From positions 1 through 44,798 of the forward strand of contig CAJURZ010000020.1 in assembly GCA_910588905.1 (NCBI GenBank): a stretch of DNA of 44,798 bases, in the 5' to 3' direction. Numbering within the stretch: the stretch's first letter is position 1; each line of letters starts with the position of its first letter. Of this stretch, positions 22,491 to 30,589 are shown piece by piece. The translations under genes and the position numbers were made by a program. The DNA comes from an uncultured Eggerthellaceae bacterium (GTDB lineage: Bacteria > Actinomycetota > Coriobacteriia > Coriobacteriales > Eggerthellaceae). Below the pieces are notes generated by a model. That model was not told where the DNA came from, made no database searches, and worked only from the letters and a program-made list of their open reading frames with translations.

Positions 22491-24803
22491 ATGGCTAATG
22501 AGGCCAGGATGACCACCGATCGCATGGACGATTGGGTGGTTGGCAAAGATGGTTCCAGTGCTCAGGTAGCAGCGACAGGCAAGAACCTGCCTTGGCAATG
22601 GAAAGAGGATGGTCTGACCGTTACGCGCAGTGCCGCTTGGAGCGCGCCGGGATGCCACCTGGGTTGTGGTGTCAAGGTGTACACAGATGAAAACGGCAAT
22701 TTCGTCAAACTAGAGGGAGATGAAGCGAATCCCTTCAATCAAGGGAGACTATGCATTCGCTGCCTCTCATTCGATCAGGTCATCGAACACCCTGACAGAT
22801 TGGTTTCTCCCTTGATCCGCAAACGTGAAGACCGCGGTAAGGATGCGTGGCGCAAGGCCACCTGGGATGAGGCCTTTGACCTCATCTGCACCACCTTCGA
22901 GAAGATCAAGCAGGAGCATGGCCCCGAAGCTATCCTGTTCGCTTCCGGTACCGGACGCGATATCGCCAATGGAATGTATCGGATGGCCTATTCGTTCGGG
23001 AGCCCCAACATAGCCTATCAGCAGACCGGCGTGGCTTGCTATGGACCCCGCATCACGGCTACGTCCATCATGATGGGCAATTACTGCGTTCCTGATTGCT
23101 CCATGTACTTCGCTGACCGCTATGAGGATCCCCGTTGGCAGCCGCCTGGGGTCATCTTCATCTGGGGCAACAATCCGCTGGTGAGCAATGCCGATGGCAA
23201 TTTCGGCCACTGGATGGTTGATTGCATGAAGCGCGGCAGCAAGACGGTGGTGGTGGACCCACGCCTTACGTGGGTGGCTGCGAAGGCTGATCTGTTCCTG
23301 CGGTTGCGCCCGGGCACCGACGCAGCATTGGCTCTCGCCATCATCAATGTGATGGTCTCTGAAGGTCTCTATGATAAGGATTTCGTGGAGAAGTGGACCT
23401 ATGGGTTCGATGACCTGGTTCAGGTAGCTGCGAACTATCCTCTGGATCTAGCTGAGCTGATCACCGGTGTTCCTGCTGCTAAGATCAGCCAGGCCGCCCA
23501 TATGGCATGGGAGTGCAAGCCTATGACCATGCAGTGGGGTCTGGCATTGGACCAGACGCGCGAATGCATCTCAGGTTCCATGGCTCTTGTGGCCCTGTGG
23601 GCCCTTACGGGGGATATAGACGTACCTGGGGGCATGGTGACCACCCATCAACCCTTTGGTGCTGAGATCTGGCAACCTCCGGCCGCAGAAACGTTCTTGG
23701 ATGAAGAGGTGGTACAGAAGCGCATCGGCTACCACGAGTATCCGCTCTACAAGTACAGTGGCTGTGTGGTGGCTCAGCCGGACATGCTCTATGACGCTTG
23801 CATCATCAGCGTGCCCTATCCCATCAAGGCAGGTTGGTGGCAGAGCACGAATCCGCTGTCCTGTTGTTCTCAGTCTCCCGAAGACAAAGCCTATCAGGCC
23901 ATCATGAATCTGGATTTCAATGTAGTAGTGGATATCTTCATGACCCCTACGGCCATGGCGTGTGCTGAGGTAGTGCTCCCTGTGGCTACCTGGGCAGAGA
24001 AGACAGGCATGCGCAGCATCTGGTACTACATGCAACCCATCAATCCTGCGGTCAGCACGAACGGACGCGATGTCAAGTCTGATCTTCAGATCAATTTCGA
24101 ACTCGGCAAGCGTTGGGCGCCGGATAAGTGGCCTTGGGCGAACGTAGAGGAATTCTTCACTGATCAGATGGGTTCATCGGGGATAGATTACGAACAGCTC
24201 AAGACCATGAACTGGATGTACCCCACCTTCGAATACGAGAAGTACAAGAACGGTAAGCAGCGTTTCGATGGCGCTCCTGGATTCAATACTCCTACTGGTC
24301 GTTTGGAATTCAAATCAACCCTCTGTGAGCAATGGGGCTTCGAAAGCGTTCCCAGTTATCATGAGACCGACAGAGGACCGCTTTCTACACCAGAGCTCAT
24401 GGAAGAGTACCCGTTGATCCTGACCACCGGCGCGCGCAACTGGTCCTACTTCCACTCAGAAGGGCGTCAGATCCCTCGCTTGCGTCACCTGCGACCTGAC
24501 CCGATCATCGAGATCAATCCGGCAGATGCCGAACGTGCTGGCATCCAGGATGGGGAATGGGTCGTTGTGGAGAATGAATACGGCAAGATCCGCATGAAGG
24601 CCGATGTCACCATCGTCGTGCCTGCAGGTGTTGTCAACGTGGATCATGCATGGTGGTTCCCTGAACGAGACGCCGAAGGCTTCTTCGAGACCTTTGCGTC
24701 CAATGCGAACATGCTGGTTCCTCCGGAATATGGATCCACTGGCTTCGGCGCGAACTGCAAGTCGCTCATCTGCAAGGTCTATCGCGATGCGAAGGGGGCT
24801 TAG
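22491..24803 (+). CDS. molybdopterin oxidoreductase 3, large subunit (DMSO-reductase superfamily)
   Basis: This 770-residue cytoplasmic Mo-bis-MGD enzyme is a close relative of Mo-enzyme 1. It has the 2+2 cluster cysteines (GCHLGCG, Cys55/59; LCIRC, Cys88/91), the probable Mo ligand Cys183 in ACYGPR, cofactor segments VIFIWGNNPLVSNADGNFGHW and VVVDPRLTWVAAKADLFLRL, and a C-terminal MGD domain from about YPLILTTGARNWSYFHSEGR. The family includes acetylene hydratase and catechol dehydroxylases. Reductive dehydroxylation of a polyphenol is inferred. The ATG at 22491 is preferred over the one at 22485 because AAAGGAG abuts the latter. A ferredoxin gene follows after 3 bases and a membrane LuxR gene after that. 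Confidence 0.92.
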   Translation: MANEARMTTDRMDDWVVGKDGSSAQVAATGKNLPWQWKEDGLTVTRSAAWSAPGCHLGCGVKVYTDENGNFVKLEGDEANPFNQGRLCIRCLSFDQVIEHPDRLVSPLIRKREDRGKDAWRKATWDEAFDLICTTFEKIKQEHGPEAILFASGTGRDIANGMYRMAYSFGSPNIAYQQTGVACYGPRITATSIMMGNYCVPDCSMYFADRYEDPRWQPPGVIFIWGNNPLVSNADGNFGHWMVDCMKRGSKTVVVDPRLTWVAAKADLFLRLRPGTDAALALAIINVMVSEGLYDKDFVEKWTYGFDDLVQVAANYPLDLAELITGVPAAKISQAAHMAWECKPMTMQWGLALDQTRECISGSMALVALWALTGDIDVPGGMVTTHQPFGAEIWQPPAAETFLDEEVVQKRIGYHEYPLYKYSGCVVAQPDMLYDACIISVPYPIKAGWWQSTNPLSCCSQSPEDKAYQAIMNLDFNVVVDIFMTPTAMACAEVVLPVATWAEKTGMRSIWYYMQPINPAVSTNGRDVKSDLQINFELGKRWAPDKWPWANVEEFFTDQMGSSGIDYEQLKTMNWMYPTFEYEKYKNGKQRFDGAPGFNTPTGRLEFKSTLCEQWGFESVPSYHETDRGPLSTPELMEEYPLILTTGARNWSYFHSEGRQIPRLRHLRPDPIIEINPADAERAGIQDGEWVVVENEYGKIRMKADVTIVVPAGVVNVDHAWWFPERDAEGFFETFASNANMLVPPEYGSTGFGANCKSLICKVYRDAKGA

Positions 24804-24806
24804 GTC

Positions 24807-25142
24807 ATGGCACGCAAGGGTATGCTGATACATTACGATTACTGCACTGGTTGCCATTCATGTGAAGTGGCCTGTCGGGTAGAGCATGGGTTCGCAGATG
24901 GCGAAGGGGGATTAGCTGTCAAGCAAGTGGGTCCGTGGGAATACGCGCCCGACGAATTCCAATACTCGTTCATGCCGGTGATCACCGACCAATGCGATCA
25001 GTGTGAGGATCGAGTGAAGGCGGGTAAGGATCCCACCTGCGTTCACCATTGCCAAGCGAAGGTGATGGTCTATGGCGATGCTGTGGCATTAGGGGCGGAG
25101 GCTCCTGAAGGTTCCAAGTCGGTTCTCTATCATTTCGCTTAA
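24807..25142 (+). CDS. 4Fe-4S ferredoxin subunit of Mo-enzyme 3
   Basis: This 111-residue electron-transfer protein has YCTGCHSCEVACRVEHG (Cys13, 16, 19, 23) and QCDQCEDRVKAGKDPTCVHHC, giving two [4Fe-4S] clusters, the same layout as the subunits at 13731 and 21601. It starts 3 bases after the large-subunit stop. It has no signal peptide, so it is a cytosolic partner of the large subunit. A weak hairpin (GAAGGGA 25163-25169 with TCCCTTC 25194-25200) lies in the 84 bases before the regulator gene. Confidence 0.9.
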   Translation: MARKGMLIHYDYCTGCHSCEVACRVEHGFADGEGGLAVKQVGPWEYAPDEFQYSFMPVITDQCDQCEDRVKAGKDPTCVHHCQAKVMVYGDAVALGAEAPEGSKSVLYHFA

Positions 25143-25226
25143 CATCAGAACAGTTGGTATGGGAAGGGATGTGGAAGAGAGGGTGGTTCTCCGTCCCTTC
25201 TAACCTCAGATCTTGGAAGCAGGTTC

Positions 25227-26840
25227 ATGGAACGCATGCGGGTAGCGCAGGTTGAAACAGGACGGTCTCTTGAGGGTGCACCCTCTGACGATGCTGCTGT
25301 GAAGGAGGGCCGATCCGAAGAGGTTCTGGATGAGACCGTTCCCTCCACGATAGGGGGTCAGGTTCTCATGCCCATGCGCGATATGCTGGGCTATTCGTGC
25401 TTCGTAGCCTGGGCCTTCCTCTTTGGGTGGTGTCGCGGCTTATCATCTCCTTACGGAGATGATGTGTTCTTCGTCTCTCGTGCCTTTCTATTTGGCGGCA
25501 TCTTCCTGGGAGCCGTGGTACTCTTCGCTACCCGCGGCGATTTCTTACGTCGGTTCAAGAACACGCCAATGGAATGGATGGTGCCTTTGCTTTGCATGGT
25601 GGCGGGGTTGACATTCATCGTTCCCGTACCGGCAGAGGTCGCGTTCGGATCATGGTGCCTTACGGGTATCGGGCAATCGGCCATGGCGTTCTTCTGGGGC
25701 ATGCGCTTGCGTGTCCTTTCCCGCGATCAGCAGCTCTATGCTATCTGCTGTGGTTTCGTTATCGGGGGATCTGCTCTGGCGATCATGCCCTTCGTGATGC
25801 ACGGATTGGCGGTAGGGGTATCCACCGTGCTTCCGGTGGCTTCTTATGGATTGTTGCGGCTTGCGCGTCAGCGGTTCGAAGGTCATTCGGATCGTATGAC
25901 CATCTGGAATGGGGCCAATAGGGGGCCGTGGGGGTTCCTTGAGCTTCGCAATGCCATCCCTTTTGAAAGCGACCGGAGAATGGTCATCTTCAAGGGCCTC
26001 TTCTCCTGTCTCTACTCCATCTTCTTGGGATTCGTTACGGGTATGGTGCTCTCGGGAGATCATGCTCCTTCCGAGGACGTGGTCATCGGGATAGGGAATA
26101 TCGCAAGTGCGCTCATCATGCTCGTGATCCTTAAGGAGGGCAAGGCAAGCTGGAAGGATCTGCTACCGCGCTTGTTCTTGCCGATTACCTGTCTTTGCAT
26201 GGCAGTGCTGGGAACGCTCTGGCCCACGGAGTGGGTCCTATTGTGCGCACTCCTCCTCTTCACGCTCTTCGGTTGCCTTGAGATCTTGAATGCTTATAGC
26301 GCTTATGTGGGCACGCCGTACGATGCCGTGCGCTGGTTCTGGGAGCTCCAAGCATCGAAAATGGGCAACGCCTTCGGCTTCTTCCTGGGATGGTTGATGG
26401 TCGTGCTGTTCAGCCAATGGCTCATCGAAAGCGGCTACGTATTCCTTTTGGTTTGCTTTGGTTTGAGCATCTTCGCGGTGATCGTGGATTCGTTCCTCTT
26501 TCGTCGATCCGTCTTCGAGACGCCTCAAGAGCCGCTGGATGACGACCTGGCAGAGTTGAGATCAGGGATAGGAGCGTTGAGTGATACCACAGGGGCTGCA
26601 GTTGAGGAATACTATCTGGCTATCAGCCATGAGATGGCGCACGAATTCAAGCTCTCTCCCCGTCAAACCGAGATCTTCATCTATTTGGCGCGAGGGCGCA
26701 ATGTCCAGTTCATCCGCGAGAAGCTCGTGCTCTCCACTCCCACGGTGAAGAGCCATACCTACGCCATTTATCAGAAGCTAGGGATCCATTCCCATCAAGA
26801 GCTGATCGATATGGTGGAGCAAAGATTGAAGAAGGAATAG
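25227..26840 (+). CDS. membrane-embedded LuxR-family regulator 1
   Basis: This 537-residue protein has a hydrophobic N-terminal half and middle (about residues 50-420, roughly 10-12 helices, for example YSCFVAWAFLFGWCRGLSS and LMVVLFSQWLIESGYVFLL) and a C-terminal LuxR/GerE helix-turn-helix (about 476-537: LSPRQTEIFIYLARGRN, then STPTVKSHTYAIYQKLGIHS). The architecture means a membrane sensor that binds DNA directly from the membrane. Such regulators lie beside dehydroxylase genes in gut Coriobacteriia and are thought to sense the polyphenol. It sits 84 bases after the Mo-enzyme 3 operon, so that operon is the likely target (inference). A basic or polar 45-residue N-terminal stretch precedes the first helix. 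Confidence 0.9.
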   Translation: MERMRVAQVETGRSLEGAPSDDAAVKEGRSEEVLDETVPSTIGGQVLMPMRDMLGYSCFVAWAFLFGWCRGLSSPYGDDVFFVSRAFLFGGIFLGAVVLFATRGDFLRRFKNTPMEWMVPLLCMVAGLTFIVPVPAEVAFGSWCLTGIGQSAMAFFWGMRLRVLSRDQQLYAICCGFVIGGSALAIMPFVMHGLAVGVSTVLPVASYGLLRLARQRFEGHSDRMTIWNGANRGPWGFLELRNAIPFESDRRMVIFKGLFSCLYSIFLGFVTGMVLSGDHAPSEDVVIGIGNIASALIMLVILKEGKASWKDLLPRLFLPITCLCMAVLGTLWPTEWVLLCALLLFTLFGCLEILNAYSAYVGTPYDAVRWFWELQASKMGNAFGFFLGWLMVVLFSQWLIESGYVFLLVCFGLSIFAVIVDSFLFRRSVFETPQEPLDDDLAELRSGIGALSDTTGAAVEEYYLAISHEMAHEFKLSPRQTEIFIYLARGRNVQFIREKLVLSTPTVKSHTYAIYQKLGIHSHQELIDMVEQRLKKE

Positions 26841-26852
26841 GAGGGTCAGGTC

Positions 26853-27026
26853 ATGTGCGGGTATCTCTGCACTGGATGCGGGAAATGCGGGCTTGCGAAG
26901 CCCCGAACGAGGCCGTTCGGCACCTGCTTCGCCTGCGGTCATGTCAATAAGCCGACCGATGAGGTTTGCGCGAAGTGCGGAAAGCCCTTGGCTCGCATGC
27001 CCGGCCAAGCCAGCCGCTCCTCCTAA
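26853..27026 (+). CDS. small zinc-ribbon protein, 57 residues
   Basis: An ATG at 26853, 12 bases after the regulator stop and preceded by AGGAGGG, opens a 57-codon frame. It has nine cysteines. A pair of ribbon halves, CFACG and CAKCGKPLA, forms a typical zinc ribbon. The N-terminal CTGCGKCG gives a second metal-binding group. It is probably a zinc- or iron-sulfur-binding regulator or chaperone translated with the LuxR gene. The family is not identified. It converges on LuxR 2, whose stop lies only 22 bases away. Confidence 0.72.
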   Translation: MCGYLCTGCGKCGLAKPRTRPFGTCFACGHVNKPTDEVCAKCGKPLARMPGQASRSS

Positions 27027-27047
27027 CGGCAAAGGTGTTGGTGACCT

Positions 27048-28592
27048 TCATCCGTTGAAGGCGGTCTTTTCGATCAAGTCTATGAGAGCTTGGTGGGAGT
27101 GAATGCCTAACTTCTGGTATACCGCATAGGTATGGCTCTTCACCGTAGGTATGGAAAGCCTTAGGGCGTTGGTGATATATTCAGTATTCCGCCCATTCGC
27201 CAAGAGCAGGAATACCTCCTTCTGACGGGGTGAGAGGCTATGGTGCTCAGCCAGGGCATCACAGGCTTCTAGCCAGCGATCCCCTTTTGGAGAGAAGGGA
27301 AGAATCGTGGCTGTCTCTTGAACTGCTACTTGCTCTTCCTCATTCACGACAGTCCTTGACATCACCAGTCGCATCTTCTTGAAGAATACATCGTCTAGGA
27401 TGACCACGGCGCAAAGGGAAGCGAACATCACCAGTGCAACGAGGCGTTCGTTCTGGGGTCCGAAGACCAGCAAAGAGCCACCAGCTAGCCATCCGCCCAG
27501 CATACCTACTGATGAGCAGGCTTTCGCGGACCAGCCTTCGAAGATGAATCGGACTGGCATAAAAGAGAGGTAGTTGAATGATGACACTATGCTCATGATC
27601 CAGAGCATAGTGGTTAACGCTCCGCTCAAGGCAGCGAAAGATACAAGGGAAGGAGCAGGGAAAAGAATAGCTATTCCTAAGAAGGAAATGCACGAGAGAG
27701 GGACGAAGGCGTTGGTGATGATCGTGGAAGCTAGTAGCTCATCGTGCTTGAGCAAAAGGAATACCCCTAGGCTTGCGAGGGCTATTGTGAACCCTAAAAC
27801 TGATCCCGCCACTACTGTTCCACTAATCGATACGGCAGTGATGAGCGCGATACCGAATAGATAGGCGAACATGAATGAGTGAAGGCCCTTGAGCATCACT
27901 TTCGATAGCTCCGCTTCGCGCAGGGTAGCGATGATATTCTGCGTGCGCTTGCAGAAGCGTCCATCGGCTTCTGACGCTTTGAGTGAGTGGCTTTCGAATG
28001 GATCAGTGAAAGCGGCACGCAAGTACGATCTGACGAAGAGAGTGGTCCAGGTTAGGGGGAGTACTGCCAAACCTACCATCATGAGATCGGCATACATGAG
28101 AGCAAAGAAGAATGTGGTGACACCGGCGAGGGCCATGGCCCTGCATATCGTGCGGCAGCATAGATCGACAGGGAGCATTCGCATATGAAAGAGCCAGAGA
28201 AAGAACCAGAGCGCTTCTCCGGCACCGCTGACCATCCATGCAGCTTCATAGGCTCCGCTTTGCCTGAAGAGCGGAAGGGGGAGGAGGTAGGCCAGCGGGG
28301 CAGATATCAGTAAAAAGGCTATTCCTGGGAGTATGGGCGAAGGTCGTGAGAGCCGCCTTAGAGCAAAGATGCAGAGCAGGGATGCAGCAGCAGTTCCTGT
28401 CAGGAACAGCAGGCGCGTGATGAAGAAGCCGAAAGAATCGTCAGATCTCATGACTGGAGGACTGTTTTCGAAGCCGCCTAGGCAGAGTACGCTGAACGTC
28501 CAGGCGAAGAAGCAGCTCAGCCCAGCAGTGGTGCCCCAGGGCATGGGAGGAAGCTGAGATGCCGCACCGCTTTTGAAGGGAGCATCATTCAT
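27048..28592 (-). CDS. membrane-embedded LuxR-family regulator 2
   Basis: This 514-residue protein has the same layout as regulator 1: about 12 hydrophobic helices (for example WGTTAGLSCFFAWTFSVLC and ALSGALTTMLWIMSIVSSF) and a C-terminal LuxR helix-turn-helix (about 453-514: LSPRQKEVFLLLANGRN, then SIPTVKSHTYAVYQKLGIHS). The recognition helices of regulators 1 and 2 are nearly identical, so they may bind related sites. The start is the internal Met (MNDAPFKSG), which has GGATGGAG upstream. A longer frame would add 26 non-hydrophobic residues. It is divergent from methyltransferase 1 across a 594-base gap that contains a 24-bp palindrome. Confidence 0.9.
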   Translation of the reverse strand: MNDAPFKSGAASQLPPMPWGTTAGLSCFFAWTFSVLCLGGFENSPPVMRSDDSFGFFITRLLFLTGTAAASLLCIFALRRLSRPSPILPGIAFLLISAPLAYLLPLPLFRQSGAYEAAWMVSGAGEALWFFLWLFHMRMLPVDLCCRTICRAMALAGVTTFFFALMYADLMMVGLAVLPLTWTTLFVRSYLRAAFTDPFESHSLKASEADGRFCKRTQNIIATLREAELSKVMLKGLHSFMFAYLFGIALITAVSISGTVVAGSVLGFTIALASLGVFLLLKHDELLASTIITNAFVPLSCISFLGIAILFPAPSLVSFAALSGALTTMLWIMSIVSSFNYLSFMPVRFIFEGWSAKACSSVGMLGGWLAGGSLLVFGPQNERLVALVMFASLCAVVILDDVFFKKMRLVMSRTVVNEEEQVAVQETATILPFSPKGDRWLEACDALAEHHSLSPRQKEVFLLLANGRNTEYITNALRLSIPTVKSHTYAVYQKLGIHSHQALIDLIEKTAFNG

Positions 28593-28928
28593 AGGCGCTC
28601 CATCCTCTCGCTTCGCGCAGGTAAGAGAACCGTAGTTACTCAGTGGCAGAGTCAAAGCTATCAAATGCATACAGAGCTGATAATTGCGTTACCGTACGAA
28701 ACAGCCCCTACGACGAAGTGACGAGGGTTTTCTTAGGATGAAGAGGGACGATTCTTCTATAGAAGGTTGGGCACTCTAACGACGATGATGCTTCGTGGGG
28801 CGAAACCGAAATCCTATCAGGTGCTCTTCGTCGATGCTGCGGCTTTCAGGACTCAGGTCATCTAGAAGACGGCTGCCTACCAGAGAGCCAGTCTCTCAGG
28901 CGTCGCGCTTCTCGGCTTCTGAGGACGC

Positions 28929-28952
28929 CCACTCGTTTAGCTAAACGAGTGG
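28929..28952. promoter_or_regulatory. 24-bp perfect palindrome, candidate operator
   Basis: CCACTCGTTTAG is followed directly by its exact reverse complement, with no spacer and no mismatch. It lies in the 594-base divergent gap (28593-29186) between LuxR 2 and methyltransferase 1, 235 bases before the methyltransferase start. There is no T-run, so an operator is more likely than a terminator. No other gene is supported in the gap. Confidence 0.6.
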
Positions 28953-29107
28953 ATCGCTCCGGCCGCTTCAAATGCGCATGAGGAGAAGGCATCAAAGGAT
29001 GGATCGAAGACATGTTTGCTTCTTCGCCTTCTTTAATATCAAAAGACGATGCCGATATGCTCTTCTCATATTAGCCGTATCTCGTTTTTCTCTCCTCCGG
29101 CAGGTAT

Positions 29108-29166
29108 AACGATCCAAAGGAGCCTTATGGGAGATGGTTTGCAAGCGCCATAGGGCTGGGATCGTT
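29108..29166 (+). promoter_or_regulatory. leader hairpin before methyltransferase 1
   Basis: AACGATCC (29108-29115) pairs with GGATCGTT (29159-29166), and inside it GCCTTATGG (29122-29130) pairs with CCATAGGGC (29148-29156) with one G-T. The two stems form one long interrupted hairpin ending 20 bases before the ATG. A TATAAC -10-like box (29105-29110) overlaps its left edge. It could be a regulatory leader. It does not look like a known cobalamin riboswitch. Confidence 0.4.
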
Positions 29167-29186
29167 GCGATCAAAAGGAGAATCCC

Positions 29187-30209
29187 ATGCTGACACCTCG
29201 CGAGAACCTGTTGCAGATCATCCAGGGAGGAAAACCGGAATACCTCATGGACCAACGTTCCTATCTTGGGGCCGTTTTCGACCCCATCATCACTGATGCC
29301 GTGGGTTTCTGTGAAATCGGTCAAACGATGAAGAATGCCTGGGGAGCCACGATCACGTGGACAGAAGGGCAGCCGGGTCCCTATCCGTCGGATACCGCTG
29401 AGACACGGGTCATCAAAGATATCGAACAGTGGAAGGATGCGGTGATACCCCCTGACCCTGCTTCATATACCGAAGATGACTGGGCGCCCTATCTGGACGC
29501 GGCTGCGAAGGTGGATCGCTCGCAGCAGTTCGTGACCGTAGAAATGCCCCAGGGGATATTCGAGAAGATACATTATCTGGCGGGCATGGAGGATACCCTC
29601 TGTGCCTTCATGGAATATCCCGGGGAGATGCATGAACTGATCGACTATATGGTGGATTGGGAGCTCAAGGTGGCGCAGGTTCAGCTTGAGCGGTTTCAGC
29701 CCGATGCCCTCTTCCATGCGGATGACTTCGGCACCCAGATAGGCACCCTCTTCAGTCGAGAGGTGATGCAGGAGTTCCTTGTACCAGCCTATCAGCGACT
29801 CTATGGTTTCTGGAAAGACAACGGAGTTCAGCTCATAGTCCATCATAACGATGCATACAGTGCGCCTTTCGTCCCTGAGTTCATAGCCATGGGAATCGAT
29901 ATCTGGCAAGGGCCGGTGACGGAGAACGATCTTCCGGCACTGGTCAAGGAATACGGGGGCAGGATCTCATTCCAGGGTGGCATCGATAACGGTAAGTTCG
30001 ATGTCCAAGATTGGTCTTATGACAAGATCTATGCCCACGTGAAGAGTCTCGTTGCATCCACCGGAACACTCTATATGATCCCTAGCTTCACCTCAGCTGC
30101 CCCGGGATCCGCCTTCCCCGGGGCCTATGAGGCAGCCAGTGAGGCCATTGCCCAGGTGAGTCGCGAGATGTTCGGTGCCAGTCAGCCGCCCATCACGCTT
30201 GCGGTGTGA
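29187..30209 (+). CDS. uroporphyrinogen-decarboxylase-family methyltransferase 1
   Basis: This 340-residue TIM-barrel protein belongs to the URO-D superfamily, whose MtaA/O-demethylase-type members move methyl groups between substrates and corrinoid proteins. Recognisable parts are LTPRENLLQIIQGGKPEYL at the N-terminus, DALFHADDFGTQIGTLFS, QLIVHHNDAYSAPFVPEFIA and FQGGIDNGKFD. The His-x-Cys zinc motif of the MtaA branch is not visible: the matching spot reads HHND. The substrate activation therefore differs or the metal ligands do. AAAAGGAG precedes the ATG. No corrinoid protein is adjacent, so it may use the one at 42947. Aromatic O-demethylation is inferred, not shown. Confidence 0.82.
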   Translation: MLTPRENLLQIIQGGKPEYLMDQRSYLGAVFDPIITDAVGFCEIGQTMKNAWGATITWTEGQPGPYPSDTAETRVIKDIEQWKDAVIPPDPASYTEDDWAPYLDAAAKVDRSQQFVTVEMPQGIFEKIHYLAGMEDTLCAFMEYPGEMHELIDYMVDWELKVAQVQLERFQPDALFHADDFGTQIGTLFSREVMQEFLVPAYQRLYGFWKDNGVQLIVHHNDAYSAPFVPEFIAMGIDIWQGPVTENDLPALVKEYGGRISFQGGIDNGKFDVQDWSYDKIYAHVKSLVASTGTLYMIPSFTSAAPGSAFPGAYEAASEAIAQVSREMFGASQPPITLAV

Positions 30210-30227
30210 GATCATTCGGAGTTTGTG

Positions 30228-30320
30228 ATGTTGAACATAGCCGAGCGAGACATCCCGAGAACACGCTCCTCGAAGATGTTTTCCACGAAGGGTCATACCT
30301 TATCCTCTAATACCAATTGA
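30228..30320 (+). CDS. possible 30-residue ORF
   Basis: An ATG with CGGAG seven bases upstream opens a 30-codon frame (starting MLNIAERDIPRTRSSKMFST) 18 bases after methyltransferase 1. It is polar, basic and unrecognised. Chance could explain it. The rest of the 380-base gap (30210-30589) holds only the nested inverted repeat at 30392-30468. Confidence 0.18.
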   Translation: MLNIAERDIPRTRSSKMFSTKGHTLSSNTN

Positions 30321-30391
30321 CGAACCGTGGAGCAGGCATTTGATACCGCCCATCACTTATCCAAGATGCAGCTGGTGGCTATAAAGAGACT

Positions 30392-30468
30392 GCCGCTTTT
30401 CATACTTGCAGTTCTTCGGATAGTTTGAATCCAACGGAAGCGAACCTTCAAGTATGAGGACAAGCGGC
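30392..30468 (+). promoter_or_regulatory. nested inverted repeat upstream of MFS 3
   Basis: GCCGCTT (30392-30398) with AAGCGGC (30462-30468), and CATACTTG (30401-30408) with CAAGTATG (30449-30456), are nested perfect arms. GGAT/ATCC pairs inside. The whole 77-base element could fold as one long stem in RNA or present a spaced operator. It lies 122 bases before the MFS 3 start and 183 bases after methyltransferase 1. Confidence 0.45.
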
Positions 30469-30589
30469 ACGGAAATGGAGCCTGAAGCGAAGCGACTCAT
30501 CCCAGAGGGAAAGGAGGAATGCTCGACGAGGGATGAAGGGTGCTGTCGCTAAAGGCTCTCCCTGTCAATCCTTTCCAAAGGAGGAGAGA

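Noticed and set aside
29041..29186. Cobalamin riboswitch before methyltransferase 1
   Set aside because: The conserved GCCACTG-type B12 box is absent.
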